Source: CAVDRM01 sp963611355
GTDB taxonomy: Bacteria > Bacillota > Clostridia > Christensenellales > Aristaeellaceae
Reading direction: 5' to 3'
Assembly: GCA_963611355.1 (NCBI GenBank)
Contig: CAVDRM010000049.1
Location: forward strand, 1 to 6,194
DNA: 6,194 nucleotides
Made by a program: the position numbers and the translations under genes. Under the pieces are notes generated by a model. It ran no database searches. It was not told where the DNA came from and saw only the letters and a program-made list of their open reading frames with translations. How positions within the stretch are numbered: position 1 is the stretch's first letter; each line of letters opens with the position of its first letter. Of this stretch, positions 1-6,113 are shown piece after piece.

Positions 1-922
1 CGCTTAATCCGTCCTTCAGCTCCTCCGCGCCGTCGCACAGCTGCGCCGCACCGTCCAGCAGTTCGTCCATGGCATCGTTCAGCTTGCTGCTCAAATCGGC
101 GGTATTGAATTCAATCGTCACCGTGCCGTCTTCATCAGAGGACGAAAGGCTCGGACACAGCGCCAGCGTGTAAGTGCCGTCAAAGCTGAAATCCGTGACA
201 TCAGCGCTGATGGCTGCGCTGGTCGGAATATCCGCAGACACATCAATGTTGATATTCAGCGTGTCGTCCAGCTCGTCCGCATCCTTGTCCAATTTATCCT
301 TGTATTCGTCTAAATTCAGCGCCTCCTTCAGCCCCGGCAGTCCGAAGCAGACGGCCAGGGTGCGGCTGCCGATATTGACCACCCGACCATTGGTGACCTC
401 CAGCGCGGAGAAGGTATCATCGTCCGCCAGCATCACGGTCGCCATGAGGAAGGGCAGCGGGATGGTGGTCTCCTTGCCGTTCACCGTATGCGTTTCCTCG
501 TAACAGGCGCTGTATTCGATGTCAATCACCAGATGACCGCTCTTTCCCTTCAGCTCATCCAAGGTCATTTCCTGCCCGTCCAGGGTATAGCGGACGGAAA
601 CGCCCACGGGCAGCGGCTCGGTGCTTGTGCCCTCATAGCGGATGTCATCCCCGTCCGCCTTCCAAGCCAGCATGCCGTCCTTGTTTTCAAAGGACTCATC
701 GCCGCCCATGTTTTCAATGCTCTGTAAGCGGCTGTAATCGTTCAGGGTATCCTCATCGTTTCGATTATAAAGATGCTCGCTGACCGTAATGCTGTACGGG
801 ATGCCGTTTCCGTCCGCCAGCACATAGACCATTTCCTTTTTGTCCTCCGCAGCGAAGGCGCAGGGGATGCACACCGTCAAAATCAGCGCAATCGCCGTCA
901 TCATTGAAAGAAGCCGTTTCAT
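1..922 (-). CDS. Secreted/membrane-anchored protein with XXXLXXG heptad repeats, partner of the MMPL transporter (YhgE/Pip-like; 3' end outside window)
   Basis: The first 307 codons are visible and the gene continues past the left edge. The ATG at 922-920 overlaps the transporter stop as ATGA, and AAGGAGG at 939-933 lies 10 nt upstream, so the two genes are translationally coupled. Residues 1-24 form a signal peptide: MKR, a hydrophobic stretch, then an AFA-A cleavage site. Residues 25 to about 280 look like a soluble beta-rich extracytoplasmic domain with phrases such as VRYTLDGQEM and LKGKSGHLVIDIEY. The last residues contain three consecutive XXXLXXG heptads (glycines 291, 298, 305), the repeat found in YhgE/Pip-type membrane proteins of Firmicutes. 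Full-length relatives usually carry a long heptad region and C-terminal membrane segments, which would lie outside the window. Proteins of this kind are commonly encoded next to MMPL transporters, but their biochemical role is not established. A structural or periplasmic-adaptor-like role is inference. The family call is fairly sure; the function is unknown. Confidence 0.85.
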   Translation of the reverse strand, partial: MKRLLSMMTAIALILTVCIPCAFAAEDKKEMVYVLADGNGIPYSITVSEHLYNRNDEDTLNDYSRLQSIENMGGDESFENKDGMLAWKADGDDIRYEGTSTEPLPVGVSVRYTLDGQEMTLDELKGKSGHLVIDIEYSACYEETHTVNGKETTIPLPFLMATVMLADDDTFSALEVTNGRVVNIGSRTLAVCFGLPGLKEALNLDEYKDKLDKDADELDDTLNINIDVSADIPTSAAISADVTDFSFDGTYTLALCPSLSSSDEDGTVTIEFNTADLSSKLNDAMDELLDGAAQLCDGAEELKDGLS

Positions 923-3000
923 GCTTTTTTATCCTCCTTGATTTTCATGTTCAGGGTCGTATGTCTGATGAGTCCGTCGCACAGCATCAGCAGCGCGGGC
1001 AAAATCAGAATGACGCACAGCATGCTGACGATTGCGCCGCGGGCCATCAGCATACACATGGAGCTGATAATGTCAATGTTGGAATACACGGCCACACCGA
1101 AGGTAGCGGCGAACAGGCCGAAGCCGGACACCAGAACAGACGGTATGGAAGTGCTCAGCGCGGTCACGACCGCATCATGCTTCGTATGCCCCGCCACACG
1201 CTCGGCCTTGTAGCGCGTGGTCATCAGGATGGCGTAGTCAACGGTTGCGCCAAGCTGAATGGTGGAGATGCAAATTGGTGCGATGAACGGCAGCGACTGC
1301 CCAAAATAGTGCGGCAGGCCAAGGTTGATGAACACGGCCAGTTCAATGACCGCAATCAGGATGAAGGGCAGGCTCAGGCTCTTTTCCACCAGCATGATGA
1401 TGATGAAAATGGCCGCAATGGAAACCGCGTTGACCACCTGGAAGTCGCGGTCCGTGGTCTCAATCATATCCTTCATGCAGGGCGCTTCGCCGATGAGCAT
1501 CCCACTTTCATCGTATTTTTTCAGCACCGTGTTCAGCGCGTCTATCTGCGCATTCACCTCGTCGCTGGCGACCTTGTATTCGGAGTTTATCAGCATCAGC
1601 TCCCAGCGGTCGGATTGAAGGATGGATACGACGGAATCGGGCAGCATGCTTTCCGGTATGTCGGAGTCAATGAATGCCTCCAGCCCCAGCACATACTTTA
1701 CGCCGTCCACCTTTTCCATTTCCTCAATCATGCTCTTTTTGTCCTTCGAGGAAAGGCTGGCATTCACCAAGACCATATGCGTGGAGGCAATATCGAAGGT
1801 ATCGCGCAGCTTGCTGTTGGCAATGACATATTCGATGTCTTGCGGCAGGCATTCGCCGAGGTCGTAATACACCTCGTCATTGGTCTTGCTGTAGCCGAAG
1901 TATGCGGGGTACACAAGCACGGCAAAGAGAATCAAAAATACGGGGAATATTTTCACAAGCCCCTTGGAAAGCCTGGCCATATCGGGAATGATGCAGCGGT
2001 GCTTCGTCTTTTGAAGCGGCCTGTCCAGCACCAGGATCATGGACGGCAGCACCGTTACGCAGGCGATGACGCCGAAGATAACGCCCTTGGCCATGACCAA
2101 GCCAAGGTCAAGACCCAGGGTGAAGGTCATGAAGCAGAGGGCGGCAAAGCCCGCAACGGTCGTGATGGAGCTGCCGATGACGCTGGTCAGCGTCTCGTGA
2201 ATGGCGACGGCCATTGCTTCCTTGGCATCGGCGCATTTTTCGCGCTGCTCGTTGTAGCTGTGCCAGAGGAAGATGGAATAGTCCATCGTCACGGCCAGCT
2301 GCAGCACTGCCGCCAGCGCCTTCGTGATGTAGGAAATTTCGCCGAAGAAGTAGTTGCTTCCCAGGTTAATCAGCACGGCAATGCCGATGCACGCAAGGAA
2401 CACAAAGGGGATGAGCCAGTTGTCCAGCAGGAGCAGCATCGCAAGGCAGGCCAGCGCCACGGCAATGGCCACATAAATCGGCTCCTCCTGCTCGCACAAA
2501 TCCTTCAGGTCCGTCACCAGCGCGGACATGCCGGATACGAATACCTGCCTGCCCGCCAGTGCGCGAATTTCACGGATGGCGTCCATCGTCACGTCCGCAG
2601 AGGTCGCCGTGTCAAAGAACACCGCCATCAGCGTATCGTCGCCGTTGTTGAACGCATCGTAGAGTTTGGAGGGGAGCAGCTCCATCGGCATGGACAAATC
2701 CGCAAAGGAATCATACCAGACCACGGAGTCAACATGGTCGACCTGCTCGATTTTTTTCTTCAGCTCGGCAACATCCTTGGCGGGCATGTTCTCGATGACC
2801 AGCAGGGAAAACGCGCCCTTGCCGAAATCCTCCATCAGCTCGTTTTGGCCGATGACCGTGTCCATCGTGTCCGGCAGATAGTCCAGCATATCATAATTGA
2901 TGCGGGTCGCCATCATGCCGAGCGTGGACGGAATCAGCAAAATGACGGCCAAAATCAAAATCGGGATGCGCAGCCGCACCACAGCCCTTGAAAAGCGCAT
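919..3000 (-). CDS. MMPL-family RND-superfamily transporter
   Basis: This is a full-length 693-residue inner-membrane transporter with the duplicated MMPL architecture. TM1 is at about 12-31, followed by an extracytoplasmic domain (about 32-170) and a five-helix bundle (about 175-325). The pattern then repeats with TM7 (about 350-368), a second extracytoplasmic domain (about 370-520) and a bundle (about 522-675). Each half carries the Asp-Tyr pair typical of proton-coupled MMPL/RND proteins: TMDYSIFL with D240-Y241 and TVDYAILM with D588-Y589. Both proton-relay sites are intact, so an active, proton-driven pump is expected from family knowledge. The substrate cannot be read from the sequence; lipids, hydrophobic compounds or peptides are possible. 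The start is supported by GAGGAGG at 3015-3009, 8 nt from the ATG. It lies 17 nt after the DUF308 gene and overlaps the downstream heptad-repeat gene by ATGA, so it is the middle gene of an operon. A SecDF identity is unlikely because the DY motifs and size fit MMPL. Confidence 0.93.
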   Translation of the reverse strand: MRFSRAVVRLRIPILILAVILLIPSTLGMMATRINYDMLDYLPDTMDTVIGQNELMEDFGKGAFSLLVIENMPAKDVAELKKKIEQVDHVDSVVWYDSFADLSMPMELLPSKLYDAFNNGDDTLMAVFFDTATSADVTMDAIREIRALAGRQVFVSGMSALVTDLKDLCEQEEPIYVAIAVALACLAMLLLLDNWLIPFVFLACIGIAVLINLGSNYFFGEISYITKALAAVLQLAVTMDYSIFLWHSYNEQREKCADAKEAMAVAIHETLTSVIGSSITTVAGFAALCFMTFTLGLDLGLVMAKGVIFGVIACVTVLPSMILVLDRPLQKTKHRCIIPDMARLSKGLVKIFPVFLILFAVLVYPAYFGYSKTNDEVYYDLGECLPQDIEYVIANSKLRDTFDIASTHMVLVNASLSSKDKKSMIEEMEKVDGVKYVLGLEAFIDSDIPESMLPDSVVSILQSDRWELMLINSEYKVASDEVNAQIDALNTVLKKYDESGMLIGEAPCMKDMIETTDRDFQVVNAVSIAAIFIIIMLVEKSLSLPFILIAVIELAVFINLGLPHYFGQSLPFIAPICISTIQLGATVDYAILMTTRYKAERVAGHTKHDAVVTALSTSIPSVLVSGFGLFAATFGVAVYSNIDIISSMCMLMARGAIVSMLCVILILPALLMLCDGLIRHTTLNMKIKEDKKA

Positions 3001-3017
3001 TCGTTAAGCCTCCTCAA

Positions 3018-3605
3018 TCAATAAATTTCTTCATGTTCTTCCTCGATGACATACGGGCGTTTGCTTCTGACAATCTTGACCGCGCATAGCGTCACGCAAA
3101 GGTTCAGGATGCCCTCCGCAAGCAGCGATACGCCCATCAGCACCATCAGCACCTGCGAACCCTCGGCGGGGCGGAACGCCGTGATGATGCCGACGATGGC
3201 GGCCAGCAGACCCAGCACCACTATCAGCCACCAGCTTGTGAGGCCGAAACGCCGCGCCTCCAAGCCCGTCTGCAGCTTCAGAAGCCCGTCCCCCGCAATG
3301 GAAATGCCCACAATCAGGCAGATAAAATACATTGCGCCGTCCGGCCGAATCAAAAGCAATGTGCCCAGCACCATCATGAGCAGGCCGAACGCCAAATCAT
3401 ACTGAAACGCCAGCCGATACAAATCCTTGGAAAAATAGCCCATGACCTTGAACAGCCCCAGCGCTATCAGCATGACGCCAGCGATGATCCCGATGAGCGA
3501 AACGGATATATCGGGCCAAAGGATAATCAGCAGTCCCAGCGCCATCAGCAGCGCCGAGGCCACCAAGCAGCCTGTTTTGGCGATCCGAAGAGTCTTCAAC
3601 CGCAT
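3018..3605 (-). CDS. DUF308/HdeD-like six-helix membrane protein
   Basis: This is a 195-residue integral membrane protein, first gene of the transporter operon. It is built from three similar two-helix units, each with a helix ending in a Pro turn followed by a Gly-rich helix: ILWPDISVSLIGIIAGVMLI (about 28-47), LLIRPDGAMYFICLIVGISI (about 84-103) and AFRPAEGSQVLMVLMGVSLL (about 143-162). This repeat is the signature of the DUF308 family, which includes E. coli HdeD, an acid-stress membrane protein. The molecular function is unknown. The C-terminus is cytoplasmic-looking and charged (KRPYVIEEEHEEIY). An upstream in-frame ATG at 3767 would add 54 non-membrane residues running across the promoter region. 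The start at 3605-3603 is preferred because AAGGAGGG at 3620-3613 sits 7 nt before it. The adjacent ATG at 3608 is possible but close to the ribosome binding site. Co-transcription with the transporter is inferred from the 17-nt gap. Confidence 0.88.
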   Translation of the reverse strand: MRLKTLRIAKTGCLVASALLMALGLLIILWPDISVSLIGIIAGVMLIALGLFKVMGYFSKDLYRLAFQYDLAFGLLMMVLGTLLLIRPDGAMYFICLIVGISIAGDGLLKLQTGLEARRFGLTSWWLIVVLGLLAAIVGIITAFRPAEGSQVLMVLMGVSLLAEGILNLCVTLCAVKIVRSKRPYVIEEEHEEIY

Positions 3606-3626
3606 CATTCGTCCCTCCTTGTGCTC

Positions 3627-3645
3627 CGGCGGGTCTGTCCCGCCG
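3627..3645. promoter_or_regulatory. Inverted repeat before the DUF308 ribosome binding site, candidate operator
   Basis: CGGCGGG (3627-3633) and CCCGCCG (3639-3645) form perfect 7-bp arms around TCTGT, 19 bp in total. The repeat sits about 4-22 nt downstream of the proposed transcription start and 7 nt before the AAGGAGGG ribosome binding site. It could be the operator of the neighbouring TetR regulator, or an mRNA hairpin affecting translation. Confidence 0.4.
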
Positions 3646-3655
3646 TTCAGGTGCC

Positions 3656-3661
3656 AGTATA
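3656..3661 (-). promoter_or_regulatory. Candidate -10 box of the DUF308-MMPL operon
   Basis: TATACT on the minus strand is the best -10 match between the tetR terminator and the DUF308 gene. No good -35 hexamer lies 16-18 nt upstream. That could mean an activator-dependent or weak promoter, or a wrong assignment. Transcription would begin near 3648, just before the inverted repeat at 3645-3627. Confidence 0.35.
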
Positions 3662-3765
3662 CACACGCGCCGCCTTCCCCGCCATGGACATTTTCTGCCG
3701 GCTGCCGCAAAATCAGGCATCCGAAGAAATCTGCCGAAAATTCAGGCAAATCGGGTCGAATGCAC

Positions 3766-3810
3766 AAAAAACGGCAAAGGCATCACCGCACGGTTCGGCG
3801 GTGATGCCTT
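3766..3810 (-). terminator. Intrinsic terminator of the tetR-family gene
   Basis: A perfect 13-bp stem has arms at 3777-3789 and 3798-3810 and an 8-nt loop. On the minus strand it is followed after 5 nt by six Us (3771-3766). It begins 25 nt past the tetR stop and separates the regulator from the operon. Confidence 0.88.
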
Positions 3811-3835
3811 CAGTTAATGGCTTGAATTGTATGCT

Positions 3836-4399
3836 TTATTGGAACGACTGCTCTGCCCTTTTGAACATTTCTTCTATCATCCCCTCGCGCAGCGCACACA
3901 GCCGCGCCAATTTAGGCAGAATATCCTCCTGCAGCCCGCTGTTCAGCCAGTCCACGCTCAGCCCGTAGGCATAGCATTTATAGGAGTTGATGATAAGCTC
4001 ATAGTCCGCGGGGCTGATTTTCCTGTCCGCAAAGGCCGTATGAAAATAAGTCTCCGCCGCATATCGGCAGATGTCCATCAGGTATTGGTCGTATAAATCG
4101 CGGTTGGCGGAATTATACAGATGCAGCGTCGCCCTGCGGTTTTTTAAAATAAATTCCACAACGATGTTCAGGCACTGCTCATAGGACTCGACCTGCGCAT
4201 ACTTGCTGATGAGGAAGTCCGTTTCTTCCTTGGCAATGGCCTCGATCAGGCTCGGTATATCCTGAAAATGATAATAAAACGTGTTGCGGTTGATTCCGCA
4301 CAGCTCCACGATATCCTTCACGGAAATCTTGCTCACCGGACGCTCGTTCAGAAGCTGCATAAATGCTTCCATGATGGCTTTCCGCGTAAAAGACGGCAT
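3836..4399 (-). CDS. TetR/AcrR-family transcriptional regulator
   Basis: This is a 187-residue one-component regulator. The N-terminal DNA-binding domain spans about residues 4-48, with the helix-turn-helix in ISVKDIVELCGINRNTFYYHF (residues 25-45), a textbook TetR recognition-helix sequence. The remaining helical part (about 50-185) is the ligand-binding and dimerisation domain; its LILKN-like and YAYGLSVDWLNSG segments resemble the TetR C-terminal type common in Firmicutes. An in-frame ATG at 4435 would give 199 residues, but the start at 4399-4397 is preferred. GAGAGGGGG at 4414-4406 precedes it by 6 nt, and the resulting MPSFTRKAI N-terminus is the usual beginning of this subgroup. It lies directly upstream of the DUF308-MMPL-heptad operon in the same orientation but is separated by a strong terminator. 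A local repressor role on that operon and on itself is therefore inferred from position. The inducer is unknown. Confidence 0.92.
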   Translation of the reverse strand: MPSFTRKAIMEAFMQLLNERPVSKISVKDIVELCGINRNTFYYHFQDIPSLIEAIAKEETDFLISKYAQVESYEQCLNIVVEFILKNRRATLHLYNSANRDLYDQYLMDICRYAAETYFHTAFADRKISPADYELIINSYKCYAYGLSVDWLNSGLQEDILPKLARLCALREGMIEEMFKRAEQSFQ

Positions 4400-4458
4400 T
4401 TCGTTCCCCCTCTCGGCTTGAAAGCTGCGCGTCATTCCCGCGCCTTCTGTTTCTAATT

Positions 4459-4487
4459 ATTATAACAATTTATTCCGCCCCGCGCAA
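4459..4487 (-). promoter_or_regulatory. Probable promoter of the tetR-family gene
   Basis: A perfect TATAAT at 4464-4459 lies 17 nt downstream of TTGCGC (4487-4482), a poor -35 hexamer that keeps only the TTG. Start of transcription would be near 4452, about 50 nt before the ATG at 4399. The weak -35 sits inside an inverted repeat, which fits an autoregulated promoter. Confidence 0.65.
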
Positions 4488-4495
4488 GGGCGGAA
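4473..4495. promoter_or_regulatory. Inverted repeat over the tetR -35 region, candidate operator
   Basis: Eight-bp arms TTCCGCCC (4473-4480) and GGGCGGAA (4488-4495) flank a 7-nt spacer that contains the -35 hexamer. Position and size suit a TetR-family operator for autoregulation. It could instead be a terminator hairpin for the upstream yitT-like gene, but on that strand the U run (4499-4494) comes before the stem and only AU-rich sequence follows it. Confidence 0.4.
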
Positions 4496-4527
4496 AAAAG
4501 ATAAAGCCATACCGTTCTTTTTAACAA

Positions 4528-5391
4528 TCACTCCGTCAAGTTTCCGAATCCCTCGCCCAATGTTTCGTGGGTATCGGTGATGAACATGAAGGCGCGGGCG
4601 TCCTCCTCGCGGATGATTTTTTTGAGCGTCATGATCTCACGGCCGGCCACCACGCTCAAAATCACGCGGCGGTTCTGGCCGGAATACGCGCCGGTCGCGT
4701 TCAGGAGAGTCACGCCGCGCTCCATGTCGTCCATGATGCGCTTGGCAATCTTCTCCGATTCGCCCGACACAATGAAGCATGCCTTGCCCGTGCCGATGCC
4801 GGACAGCACCAGGTCCAGCACCTTATCCGAGACAAAGATGCAGATCAGCGCATACAGTGCGGCGCGGGCGCTCATGGTGAAGGCCGCGCAGAGGATTACG
4901 ATACAGTCAATCAAAAACAGGAACATGCCCACGGAAATGATGGGGAAGCGGTGATGCACCATCCGCGCCACCATGTCCGAGCCGCCCGTCGTCGCGCCGC
5001 CGCGCAGAATCAGCCCAAGGCCGATGCCGAGCAGGATGCCGCCGTAGACAGAGCCTAACAGGATGTCGTCCGTCAGAGGCTGCAGGGGCAGCAGGTCGAT
5101 GAAGGCGGAAAACAGAATGGTGGCAATCAGCGAACGGAAGGCGAATGTCCGCCCAAGGGTCTTATAACCGATGACGAACAGCGGCAGGTTCAAAAGCATG
5201 CTGACCGCGCCGACAGGCCAGGAAAACAGATAATTCAGGATGGTCGCTACGCCCGTCAAGCCGCCGGGCGCAATGGCGTTCGGCACCAGAAACAGCGGGT
5301 AAGCCGCCGCGCCGATTAAACAGCCCAGCACAATCATCAGCCATGCGCGCACCCGTTCATCCCTGAAAGCACGGGAAAAAGCCTGCTGCAA
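4528..5391 (-). CDS. YitT-family membrane protein (DUF161 repeats plus C-terminal DUF2179), TTG start
   Basis: With the TTG start this is 287 residues, the normal length for YitT proteins. The N-terminal two thirds holds about six membrane segments (roughly 16-36, 48-75, 86-103, 111-129, 151-172, 177-196). It includes the family signatures PNAIAPGGLTG (37-47) and GGATTGGSDMVA (131-142). Residues about 202-280 form the cytoplasmic DUF2179 domain, recognisable from ERGVTLLNATGAYSG. DUF2179 is a small alpha/beta domain whose function is not established; the transported substrate, if any, is unknown. Start choice: an ATG at 5502 is in frame but has no ribosome binding site and adds 37 residues unlike the family. 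GGAGGAG at 5404-5398 lies 6 nt before the TTG at 5391-5389. It lies between yajC and tetR, with 244 nt upstream and 128 nt downstream to the next genes, so it is probably monocistronic. No convincing promoter was seen. Confidence 0.9.
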   Translation of the reverse strand: MQQAFSRAFRDERVRAWLMIVLGCLIGAAAYPLFLVPNAIAPGGLTGVATILNYLFSWPVGAVSMLLNLPLFVIGYKTLGRTFAFRSLIATILFSAFIDLLPLQPLTDDILLGSVYGGILLGIGLGLILRGGATTGGSDMVARMVHHRFPIISVGMFLFLIDCIVILCAAFTMSARAALYALICIFVSDKVLDLVLSGIGTGKACFIVSGESEKIAKRIMDDMERGVTLLNATGAYSGQNRRVILSVVAGREIMTLKKIIREEDARAFMFITDTHETLGEGFGNLTE

Positions 5392-5602
5392 ATCAATCTC
5401 CTCCCTCTCACCGAAAAAAGCCCCTTCCGCAGATGGGAAAGAGCTGATGGACTGCTGAAAAACCCAAACGGAAATAAAGACACAAGCATGAGCCTTAACC
5501 ATGTATCGAATCGCACATGTTCCGCCGCAGACGGCTTGAACCGATGGGAGAAAAAATCCTGCATCGGCGGCTGCCCCGCGCAGAAAATCCGCAAAGCCGG
5601 CG

Positions 5603-5623
5603 AAAGACGGCTCGGCCGTCCTT
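5603..5623 (-). terminator. Probable terminator after yajC
   Basis: Twelve nt past the yajC stop, the minus-strand RNA can form a 9-bp stem (AAGGACGGC with GCCGUCUUU, one G-U pair) closed by a CGA loop. The U tract is only the three Us that pair in the stem, so it is a weak intrinsic terminator at best. Confidence 0.45.
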
Positions 5624-5635
5624 CATTGAATGAAT

Positions 5636-6037
5636 TTACGCCAGCGTTTCGCCGTCATTCTCGACGGAAACCTCTTCGACATTGCGGATGGCCCAGCGAG
5701 CCACGACGATTTCGGTGCCGTTCTTGCCGCCGACAGAGAGGGTGATGGTATCATCCTTGATGTTGGTGATGGTGCCGTAAATACCGCCGATGGTGCAGAT
5801 GCGGTCGCCCTGCTTCAGCGCGGCGAGCATATCCTTGACCTTCTTGTCCTTCTTCCGCTGCGGACGGATCAGGAAGAAGTAGAAAACGACGATAATCAGC
5901 ACCATCGGGACGAACATCTGCACAAGCTGCGCGCCCATGGATAATTCGGTGGTGGCTGCGGCGGCATCGGTTGTCGCGGCGGCGTTGGTGGTGGTCTCCG
6001 CGATGGCGGCGGAGATACCGATGAGTTTGTCGAGCAT
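5636..6037 (-). CDS. yajC: YajC, Sec translocase accessory subunit
   Basis: This is a 133-residue single-span membrane protein. YajC associates with SecDF and SecYEG in the cytoplasmic membrane and supports protein export and insertion. One helix at about 38-57 is followed by the hallmark FFLIRPQRKKDKK (residues 54-66) and the conserved cytoplasmic domain GDRICTIGGIYGTI (77-90). A low-complexity Ala/Thr segment at about 11-31 precedes the helix. The start is taken at 6037-6035, with AAAGGCAGG at 6055-6047 nine nt upstream. In-frame ATGs at 6058 and 6070 lack a ribosome binding site and would give a non-family N-terminus. The gene has its own sigma-A-type promoter and a probable terminator. 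The next gene is yitT-like rather than secD, so it appears separated from secDF in this genome, although the upstream neighbour (often tgt in other bacteria) is beyond the right edge. Confidence 0.95.
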   Translation of the reverse strand: MLDKLIGISAAIAETTTNAAATTDAAAATTELSMGAQLVQMFVPMVLIIVVFYFFLIRPQRKKDKKVKDMLAALKQGDRICTIGGIYGTITNIKDDTITLSVGGKNGTEIVVARWAIRNVEEVSVENDGETLA

Positions 6038-6084
6038 TTGTAAAAACCTGCCTTTCATTATTTCGCACAAAGACTGCGTTTCTT

Positions 6085-6113
6085 ATTATATAAGATTTTG
6101 CCGCGCCTGTAAA
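6085..6113 (-). promoter_or_regulatory. Sigma-A-type promoter of yajC
   Basis: On the minus strand TTTACA (6113-6108) is followed after exactly 17 nt by TATAAT (6090-6085). This is one mismatch from the consensus -35 box and a perfect -10 box. Transcription would start near 6078, giving a leader of about 40 nt before the yajC ATG at 6037. Confidence 0.85.

Noticed and set aside
904..2991. A 695-codon open frame on the plus strand exactly antisense to the MMPL transporter.
   Set aside because: Its product is rich in His, Gln, Gly, Asn and Arg with no domain or membrane pattern and no ribosome binding site. It is the expected shadow of a GC-biased gene on the opposite strand, whose translation is clearly a transporter.
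3606..3767. N-terminal 54-codon extension of the DUF308 gene.
   Set aside because: It crosses the candidate promoter and inverted repeat, lacks a ribosome binding site at its ATG, and a strong AAGGAGGG precedes the internal start.
4400..4435. ATG at 4435 as the start of the TetR regulator.
   Set aside because: It has only a weak AAGG upstream, while the internal ATG has a better site and yields the N-terminus typical of this TetR subgroup.
4494..4522. AU-rich hairpin (AAAAAGA with UCUUUUU) after the YitT-like gene as its terminator.
   Set aside because: The 7-bp stem is almost entirely A-U with a 14-nt loop, too weak to call, though the six-U tract leaves some possibility.
4567..5058. A 163-codon plus-strand open frame opposite the YitT-like gene.
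   Set aside because: Its composition is rich in His, Ala, Gln and Asp with no recognisable motif, and the opposite strand encodes an intact YitT/DUF2179 protein.
5622..5634. Perfect short palindrome TTCATT-G-AATGAA next to the yajC stop.
   Set aside because: It is AT-rich, partly inside the probable terminator, and not associated with a promoter; a regulatory role is not supported.
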